From JBGSWL01 sp041752455 (GTDB taxonomy: Bacteria > Pseudomonadota > Alphaproteobacteria > Rhizobiales > Rhizobiaceae), in assembly GCA_041752455.1 (NCBI GenBank), contig JBGSWL010000142.1, forward strand, positions 1-9,891: a stretch of DNA of 9,891 nucleotides, in the 5' to 3' direction. Shown here piece by piece: positions 5,240-9,891 of this stretch. Every line of letters begins with the position of its first letter. Within the stretch, counting starts at the first letter, position 1. The notes beneath the pieces were generated by a model, which was given only the letters and a program-made list of their open reading frames with translations, searched no databases and was not told where the DNA came from. The translations under genes were made by a program, and so were the position numbers.

Positions 5240-5512
5240 TCAGGCGCCTTCGGACCCGGAATTTGCCTTCATCATGGCTTCAAGCGCCGCAATGCGCGCT
5301 TCAAGATCCGCGCAACGCGCCTGCGCCGCGAGCGCGACATCCTTCATGACATCGAACTCTTCGCGCTGGACGACGTCCATCGACGCAAGGAACTTTTCGG
5401 CCTGTGCCTGCACCATCGTCTCGGCTTCGCGGCGCATACCCTGTGCGGCGCCTGCCGCATCGGTCATCAGCTTGGCGAAATCGTCGAATATCCTGTTCGG
5501 GCCGGTTGCCAT
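5240..5512 (-). CDS. BMFP/UbiK-family coiled-coil accessory protein
   Basis: The 90-residue protein belongs to the BMFP (DUF526) family that includes UbiK of E. coli. An N-terminal amphipathic helix region, RIFDDFAKLMTDAAGAAQG (about 7-25), is followed by a charged helix (RREAETMVQAQAEKFLASMDVVQREEFDVMKD) and a C-terminal coiled coil with leucine and alanine heptads (ADLEARIAALEAMM), all here in residues 26-83. UbiK is an accessory factor for aerobic ubiquinone synthesis that works with UbiJ, and it trimerises through the coiled coil. Brucella BMFP is membrane-associated in vitro. Whether this alphaproteobacterial form serves ubiquinone synthesis is inference. The ATG at 5512 is preferred because GGGAG lies 8 nt upstream; ATG 5518 and GTG 5521 are too close to that site. 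It is divergent from lgt with 104 bp between the starts. Confidence 0.87.
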   Translation of the reverse strand: MATGPNRIFDDFAKLMTDAAGAAQGMRREAETMVQAQAEKFLASMDVVQREEFDVMKDVALAAQARCADLEARIAALEAMMKANSGSEGA

Positions 5513-5616
5513 GGTCATCACTCCCGTGTTGCAGGCTAGAGCTAAGGCTGCAAAGCTGCCATTGCAAGACAGTCGGCGCCGCCGTTTCGCCGCATCAACC
5601 CGGATATTGCCGATCC
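5513..5616. promoter_or_regulatory. Divergent BMFP-lgt intergenic region
   Basis: These 104 bp must carry promoters for both genes. TTGCAG (5529-5534) and CTGCAA (5548-5553) form an imperfectly spaced inverted repeat, and another TTGCAA lies at 5563-5567 and nearby. No convincing -35/-10 pair stands out, and lgt has only a weak ribosome binding site (CGGAT about 12 nt before the ATG). Confidence 0.4.
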
Positions 5617-6507
5617 ATGGACACTGCCATCATCGCTGCCCCGCTCTTTGCCGCCCTCGCCTTCCCGACCTGGCTCGACCCGGTACTTGTGCAAATCGGG
5701 CCGGTGGCGATCCGCTGGTATTCGCTTGGCTATATCGTCGGCATCCTGATCGGCTGGCAGCTGGCCAAGCGGATGGTGGTCAATGAACGCCTGTGGGGCG
5801 GGCCGTCGCCGATCCGGCCGGAGGACATCGACGATTTCCTCTTGTGGGCAACGCTCGGCATCGTTCTCGGCGGACGCATCGGTTTCGTCCTGTTCTATGA
5901 CCTCTCGACCTATCTGGCCGAACCCTGGCGCGCCCTGCAGGTCTGGCAGGGCGGCATGAGCTTCCACGGCGGCCTGATCGGAACGACGCTCGCCATGGTG
6001 TTCTTTGCCCGCTCGCGCGGCATCGATCCGTGGCGCCTGTTCGACGTGATTGCTGCCGTCGCCGCAATAGGCATCGGCCTTGTGCGGATCGCCAACTTCA
6101 TCAATGCCGAACTTTGGGGCCGCGTCAGCGATGTGCCATGGGCGATGGTGTTCCCGACCGATCCTGACCAGTTGCCGCGTCATCCGAGCCAGCTCTACGA
6201 GGCGTTCCTCGAAGGACTGGTGCTTTATATCGTGCTGCGCATCGCGACGCACCGGTTCCTCATGCTGCGCCATCCACGCTTTGTCACCGGGCTGTTCGTC
6301 GGCGGTTACGGCGTTGCGCGCACCATGGTCGAGTTCTTCCGCCAACCGGACCCGTTCGTCGGCGATGGCGGGTTCCTGTTCGGCGGCTGGCTCACCATGG
6401 GCATGGTCCTGTCGCTGCCGATGGTCATGCTCGGCCTCGCGCTGATCGCCTCGGCGCCCCGTCGCCCGCAAGCCGCCGAGCCCGGTGCCGATCCCGCCGC
6501 ATCATGA
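5617..6507 (+). CDS. lgt: Prolipoprotein diacylglyceryl transferase
   Basis: The 296-residue multi-spanning inner-membrane enzyme moves diacylglycerol from phosphatidylglycerol to the lipobox Cys of prolipoproteins, the first step of lipoprotein maturation. Hydrophobic segments are seen near 7-17, 30-50, 75-92, 119-130, 143-160, 198-210, 222-236 and 256-280. Catalytic and signature residues present are His117 in SFHGGLIG, Arg157, Asn160, Asn163, Glu165 and Gly168 in RIANFINAELWGR, the PRHPSQLYEAFLEG block (187-200) and Arg235 in GGYGVARTMVEFFR. The Gly normally just before the signature arginine (GRIGNF) is Val156 here. The ATG at 5617 matches the usual N-terminus; the frame is open upstream to 5404, but that part overlaps the BMFP gene and is Arg/Ser/Pro-rich. 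It opens a plus-strand run and overlaps the methyltransferase start by ATGA. A lipoprotein, its substrate class, is encoded further along the same run. Confidence 0.95.
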   Translation: MDTAIIAAPLFAALAFPTWLDPVLVQIGPVAIRWYSLGYIVGILIGWQLAKRMVVNERLWGGPSPIRPEDIDDFLLWATLGIVLGGRIGFVLFYDLSTYLAEPWRALQVWQGGMSFHGGLIGTTLAMVFFARSRGIDPWRLFDVIAAVAAIGIGLVRIANFINAELWGRVSDVPWAMVFPTDPDQLPRHPSQLYEAFLEGLVLYIVLRIATHRFLMLRHPRFVTGLFVGGYGVARTMVEFFRQPDPFVGDGGFLFGGWLTMGMVLSLPMVMLGLALIASAPRRPQAAEPGADPAAS

Positions 6508-7610
6508 CGACGCCACTCGCCGCCATTCTGGCTGCCCGCATCCGCGATACCGGACCGATGACCGTCGCCGCGTACATGGGCGAGTGCCTGCTGCATCCCC
6601 GGTATGGCTACTACACCAACCGCACGGTGTTCGGCGCAGGCGGCGACTTCACGACGGCACCGGAGATCAGCCAGATGTTCGGCGAGATCATCGGCGCGTT
6701 CCTTGTTGAAGCATGGCGTCATGCAGGCCGCCCGGCGCCGTTCGTGCTGGCCGAAGCCGGCCCCGGTCGCGGAACACTGATGGCCGACGTGCTGCGGGTC
6801 GCAAAGCTCGATCGCGACTTCCTCACCGCCGCCGAGATCATCTTGGTCGAGGCCAGCCCGCATCTGGCCGCCGTGCAGCGGCAGACCTTGGGCGAAGCAG
6901 CCGACCGCGTGCGCTGGGTCGGGCGGATCGAGGAGATACCGGCACTGCCGCTCATTCTGGTTGCCAATGAATTTCTCGATGCCCTGCCCGTGCGCCAATT
7001 TGTTCTGCACGCAGGCAAATGGGTCGAGCGGGTCGTCGGGCTGTCGTCCGATGGGGCGCTGGTCTTCGGTCTCGGCGCCCTGCATCTGGACAAGGGCGCG
7101 GTGCCGGAACGCATCACGCGGGATGCCAAGGACGGCACCATCATCGAGATCGCCCCCGCGCGCGAAGCCGTTGCCGCAACCATTGCCGACCATGTGGAAA
7201 GCCATGGTGGCCTCGCACTTTTGATCGACTACGGCCACACCATGACATCGGCGGGCGACACGCTGCAGGCGGTGCGCGGCCACGCCTTTGCCGACGTGCT
7301 GGCGGAACCCGGCCTTGCCGACATCACCTCCCATGTGGATTTCGAGGCGGTTTCGCGCGCCGCCCACCGCGCCGGCGCGGTGATCCTGCCGCCGATGACG
7401 CAAGCCGAGTTCCTGCTGGAAAACGGCATCCTCGACCGGGCTGGCCGTCTTGGTCACGGCAGGTCACCAGCCGAGCAGGATGCCATCCGCGCCGCGGTCG
7501 CGCGGTTGTGCGGCGATGGTGCCAACGAGATGGGTGATCTCTTCAAGGTTCTGGCGATTGCCGGAAGCCATTTGCGTCGCCCGCTTTCCCCCTTCGACGA
7601 TCCGGTCTAG
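6504..7610 (+). CDS. MidA/NDUFAF7-type class I SAM-dependent methyltransferase
   Basis: The 368-residue protein is of the family that includes mitochondrial NDUFAF7/MidA. NDUFAF7 symmetrically dimethylates an arginine of the NDUFS2 (NuoD-like) subunit of complex I. Family landmarks are FGAGGDFTTAPEISQMFGE (43-61), the SAM loop LAEAGPGRGTLMADVLR (82-98), the acidic end of strand 2 in ILVEASPHL (113-121), VANEFLDALPVRQF (153-166), LLIDYGH (239-245) and the TSHVDF block (275-280). Length is usual for the bacterial family. The ATG overlaps the lgt stop by 4 bp, so the two are translationally coupled. The alphaproteobacterial complex I is the ancestor of the mitochondrial one, which makes a NuoD methylation role plausible, but no substrate is shown by the sequence. 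Confidence 0.9.
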   Translation: MTTPLAAILAARIRDTGPMTVAAYMGECLLHPRYGYYTNRTVFGAGGDFTTAPEISQMFGEIIGAFLVEAWRHAGRPAPFVLAEAGPGRGTLMADVLRVAKLDRDFLTAAEIILVEASPHLAAVQRQTLGEAADRVRWVGRIEEIPALPLILVANEFLDALPVRQFVLHAGKWVERVVGLSSDGALVFGLGALHLDKGAVPERITRDAKDGTIIEIAPAREAVAATIADHVESHGGLALLIDYGHTMTSAGDTLQAVRGHAFADVLAEPGLADITSHVDFEAVSRAAHRAGAVILPPMTQAEFLLENGILDRAGRLGHGRSPAEQDAIRAAVARLCGDGANEMGDLFKVLAIAGSHLRRPLSPFDDPV

Positions 7611-7715
7611 GCGGGTTTGCATCACGCCATTTGCGGGAACGCATGCGGCGCGCAATGGTTGACTTGTGCGCCCGTCTCAAACACCGTCAACCCCGAGACC
7701 TGTGGGAGACCCAAT
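7611..7715 (+). other. Leader before pgeF with a long-range inverted repeat
   Basis: The 105-bp gap between the methyltransferase and pgeF contains GGTTGAC (7657-7663) and its exact reverse complement GTCAACC (7686-7692), 22 nt apart. TTGACT within the left arm also resembles a -35, but no good -10 follows. The gap is the longest in the plus-strand run, so an internal promoter or a leader hairpin is possible. Confidence 0.3.
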
Positions 7716-8516
7716 GTGAACGAAGCCACCCGCCTGTCCGTCGCCCCCGTGACCCATGCGCTTCTGGCGGGAAACCAGACCGCGATTTCGCACGGGTTTT
7801 TCACGCGCCAGGGCGGCGTTTCGACCGGGCTCTATGCCGGGCTGAATGTTGGTACCGGATCGGGCGACGACAGGCCTGCCGTGCTTGAAAACCGCCGGCG
7901 GATCGCTGCGGTGCTCGGGGCCGACGAAATGCGTCTGGCGACGGTGCATCAAGTCCATTCGGCCGATTGCGTTACGGTGACGACTGCCGTCGCGCTCCCC
8001 GACCGCGCCAAGGCTGATGCACTGGCCACAGCTACTCCTGGCCTCGCCATCGGTATCCTGACCGCCGACTGCGCGCCGGTCCTGTTCTGCGACCCGGACA
8101 ACCGCGTTGTCGGCGCAGCGCATGCGGGCTGGAAGGGCGCTTTCACCGGCGTTCTGGCGGCAACCGTCGAAGCCATGCTGGCGCTCGGCGCAAAGCGCGA
8201 AACGATCCGCGCGGTTGTCGGCCCGACGATCAGCCGCGACAACTACGAAGTCGACGATGCCTTTCGCGCGCGGTTCATCGCCGCCGATGCGGGGTTTGAC
8301 GCGTTCTTTTCGGAGGGCGCCCGCCCCGGCCATTGCCAGTTCGATCTGCCGGCGTTCTGCCTGATGCAGTTGCAGCGTGCGGGGATCGAACACGCCGCAT
8401 CGACCGGCGAGTGCACTTACGCCGACGAGGCGCGGTTCTTTTCGTTTCGCCGCACCACCCACCGCGGCGAAGCCGACTATGGCCGGCAGATGTCGGCCAT
8501 CATGCTTTCCTCCTGA
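7716..8516 (+). CDS. pgeF: Peptidoglycan editing factor PgeF (YfiH family)
   Basis: The 266-residue protein belongs to the multicopper-oxidase-like or laccase-domain family, now understood as PgeF. E. coli PgeF limits misincorporation of L-Ser for L-Ala in peptidoglycan stem peptides, and relatives have purine nucleoside phosphorylase and adenosine deaminase activity. The metal triad is present: His81 in VHQVHSADC, Cys119 in LTADCAPVLF and His136 in GAAHAGWKG. Further conserved blocks are FFTRQGGVSTGLYAGLNVG (28-46), GPTISRDNYEVDDAF (169-183) and the end CTYADEARFFSFRR plus GRQMSAIML. The start is GTG 7716 with GGGAG seven nt upstream; an ATG one base earlier reads straight into TGA, and the frame open back to 7617 adds 33 residues without family likeness. 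It sits between the methyltransferase and the M24 gene (19 bp gap). The older label laccase should not be taken literally. Confidence 0.93.
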   Translation: MNEATRLSVAPVTHALLAGNQTAISHGFFTRQGGVSTGLYAGLNVGTGSGDDRPAVLENRRRIAAVLGADEMRLATVHQVHSADCVTVTTAVALPDRAKADALATATPGLAIGILTADCAPVLFCDPDNRVVGAAHAGWKGAFTGVLAATVEAMLALGAKRETIRAVVGPTISRDNYEVDDAFRARFIAADAGFDAFFSEGARPGHCQFDLPAFCLMQLQRAGIEHAASTGECTYADEARFFSFRRTTHRGEADYGRQMSAIMLSS

Positions 8517-8535
8517 AAACAACGGACAACACACC

Positions 8536-9693
8536 ATGGCCCTGCATTTCGACACCACCGAATATGCCGCTCGCATGGAGCGCCTGAAAGCTGCGATGGG
8601 CGAAGCCAAGCTCGACGCCATGTTGCTGTTTTCGCAGGAGAGCATGTACTGGCTGACCGGCTACGACACGTTCGGCTTCTGCTTTTTCCAGTGCATGATC
8701 GTCGAAAAGTCCGGCGAAACGGCGCTGTTGACCCGCTCGGCAGACCTGCGTCAGGCGCGCCATACCTCCAATGTCGAAACCATTGTCATCTGGGAGGATC
8801 GCGCCAACGCCCATCCGACCAAGGATCTCAAGAACCTGCTCGCCGATCGCGACCTGCTGGGTGCAAGGATCGGCGTTGAGTATGACAGCGCCGGTCTGAA
8901 CGCCTTCTATGGCCGCCTGCTGGACGATGAACTGGCTTCGTTTGCCAACATGCACGATGCCTCGCAGCTGGTGACCAGGCTGCGCTCTGTGAAATCGGCG
9001 GCCGAAATCGCCTGCGCCCGCAAAGCTGCCGAACTGGCCGACGATGCCTTCGAGGCGGCCCTGCCGCTGATCCGCGCCGGCGGTGACGAGGGCGCGATCC
9101 TTGCCGCCATGCAGGGCGCGATCTTTTCCGGCGGCGGCGACTATGCGGGCAATGAATTCATCATCGGCTCGGATGCCGACGCCCTGCTCTGCCGCTACAA
9201 GTCCGGCCGCCGCACGCTGGGTGACAACGACCAGTTGACGCTGGAATGGGCTGGCGCCTGGCGGCGCTACCATGCCGCGCTGATGCGCACCGTGATCATC
9301 GGCGAGCCGCGAACCGAGCACCGGGTGATGCACGAGGCAGCGCGCGAAGCGCTGATGGCCGTGGAAGGCGCCATGCGGCCCGGCAAGACCTTCGGCGATG
9401 TGTTCGACGCCCATGCGCTCACGCTGGAGCGCTATGGACTGACGCGCCACCGGCTGAACGCCTGCGGCTATTCGCTGGGTGCGCACTTCACGCCGTGCTG
9501 GATGGACAAACCGATGTTTTATGGCGGCAACCCGGAGCCGATCGTGCCGGACATGGTGCTGTTTGCCCACATGATCATCATGGACAGCGACACCGGCACC
9601 GCGATGACACTGGGGCGCACCTACCTGACGACCGAGGGCGATCCGGAGCCGCTGTCGCGACTCACCCTTGATTTGCCTGTGGTCACGGGTTAA
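8536..9693 (+). CDS. M24 (pita-bread) family protein lacking the usual metal ligands
   Basis: The 385-residue protein has the two-domain layout of creatinase, prolidase and aminopeptidase P: an N-terminal domain (about 5-148, with MYWLTGYDTFGF) and a C-terminal pita-bread domain (about 155-375). Aligned by motif spacing with PepP, the five metal ligands Asp, Asp, His, Glu, Glu correspond to Glu237 (TLEWAGAWRRY), Ala248 (YHAALMRT), Tyr312 (CGYSLG for GHGIG), His345 (MVLFAHMII) and Leu359 (MTLGRTYLTTEG). A dinuclear-metal peptidase is therefore unlikely. Creatinase and, as far as I recall, ectoine hydrolase (DoeA/EutD) show that the fold can hydrolyse C-N bonds without metal, and the GYSLG wording recalls the latter. 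The substrate is unknown, and no ectoine or creatine genes are nearby. The ATG at 8536 has a weak GGA site; the frame open upstream to 8377 lies inside pgeF. It is 19 bp after pgeF and ahead of a lipoprotein gene. Confidence 0.85.
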   Translation: MALHFDTTEYAARMERLKAAMGEAKLDAMLLFSQESMYWLTGYDTFGFCFFQCMIVEKSGETALLTRSADLRQARHTSNVETIVIWEDRANAHPTKDLKNLLADRDLLGARIGVEYDSAGLNAFYGRLLDDELASFANMHDASQLVTRLRSVKSAAEIACARKAAELADDAFEAALPLIRAGGDEGAILAAMQGAIFSGGGDYAGNEFIIGSDADALLCRYKSGRRTLGDNDQLTLEWAGAWRRYHAALMRTVIIGEPRTEHRVMHEAAREALMAVEGAMRPGKTFGDVFDAHALTLERYGLTRHRLNACGYSLGAHFTPCWMDKPMFYGGNPEPIVPDMVLFAHMIIMDSDTGTAMTLGRTYLTTEGDPEPLSRLTLDLPVVTG

Positions 9694-9745
9694 CCGGCAA
9701 ACGGGAAGCAAGTTGGAGATCCCGTTGCAGCAGGTTGATCGCGCC

Positions 9746-9891
9746 ATGCCCCGGACCATGAACAGGCGGCGCTCTTCCGTTGCACTTGCGCTGGCCGTTT
9801 GCTTCGCCGCTGCCGCCTGCACCGCGCCCGAGAAGGTCCTCGACGTCGAGGGAAGCAACGCGCAGTTTCCGAATGTCGGCGGCGCAGCCGA
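9746..9891 (+). CDS. Predicted lipoprotein, C-terminus outside the window
   Basis: The visible 48 residues show a typical lipoprotein signal: positive MNRRR, hydrophobic SSVALALAVCFAAA, then a lipobox ending AAAC with Cys25, followed by TAPEKVLDVEGSNAQF. Lgt, encoded upstream in the same orientation, would lipidate that Cys. The mature part seen so far has no family features that I recognise. Three starts are possible: ATG 9746 (used here), ATG 9758, which gives the neatest signal peptide, and TTG 9713, with GGGAAG close before it. It starts 52 bp after the M24 stop and may belong to the same transcript. There are no positive charges until Lys in the visible mature end. A secreted non-lipidated protein is a weaker alternative. 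Confidence 0.65.
   Translation, partial: MPRTMNRRRSSVALALAVCFAAAACTAPEKVLDVEGSNAQFPNVGGAA

Noticed and set aside
5404..5616. Extended start for lgt
   Set aside because: The extra 71 residues are low-complexity Arg/Ser/Pro and lie antisense to the BMFP gene; the ATG at 5617 matches the normal Lgt N-terminus.
7716..8516. Laccase or multicopper oxidase
   Set aside because: The His/Cys/His triad and motifs are those of the PgeF/YfiH family, which is not a true laccase family.
8500..9858. Long open frame on the minus strand opposite the M24 gene
   Set aside because: Antisense shadow: no domain, no ribosome binding site, and it also covers the start of the lipoprotein gene.
1..9891. Mobile element, defence system, CRISPR array or RNA gene
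   Set aside because: No transposase, integrase, terminal repeats, regularly spaced repeats or tRNA-like cloverleaf seen; composition is even and gene content is housekeeping.

Overview
The window is a stretch of GC-rich chromosome from an alphaproteobacterium, most likely a member of the Hyphomicrobiales (Rhizobiales). This rests on protein style and gene neighbourhood: a PetP-type MarR regulator next to an OmpR-type response regulator, the rhizobial form of the YbjN and BMFP/UbiK proteins, and the lgt / MidA-type methyltransferase / pgeF run. No genus can be named from the sequence alone. Base composition looks even across the window. I see no rRNA, tRNA, insertion sequence, phage gene or CRISPR array.

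Left part (1-2615). A small glycine-rich membrane-type protein runs off the left edge on the minus strand. Next, also on the minus strand, is ilvE (branched-chain aminotransferase), followed by a perfect 10-bp stem-loop terminator candidate. ilvE is divergent from a MarR-family repressor gene. A perfect TATGTCA-N7-TGACATA palindrome, with a degenerate second copy, sits over the predicted promoters of both. The MarR gene is followed by an OmpR/PhoB-type response regulator gene.

Middle (2618-5512). A membrane histidine kinase completes the regulatory set. It has an unusual H-box, Ile where Pro is normal. It converges on a two-gene minus-strand unit, a YbjN-family protein followed 3 bp later by a CsaA-like tRNA-binding protein, and a large stem-loop sits at the convergence point. 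A gene-free gap of about 280 bp then holds a perfect DnaA box and a small hairpin. A BMFP/UbiK-family coiled-coil protein follows on the minus strand.

Right part (5617-9891). Divergent from the BMFP gene is a plus-strand run: lgt (prolipoprotein diacylglyceryl transferase), a MidA/NDUFAF7-type methyltransferase overlapping it by ATGA, pgeF (peptidoglycan editing factor), an M24-fold protein in which all five metal ligands appear replaced, and the start of a lipoprotein gene that leaves the window. Envelope themes recur (lipoprotein lipidation, peptidoglycan quality control, a lipoprotein), beside respiratory-chain themes (a complex I-type methyltransferase and a ubiquinone accessory protein).

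Most of the window is conserved housekeeping sequence. I did not find a clear new system. The best leads are the shared MarR operator over ilvE, the metal-ligand-free M24 protein, the H-box variant in the kinase, and the DnaA-box gap.
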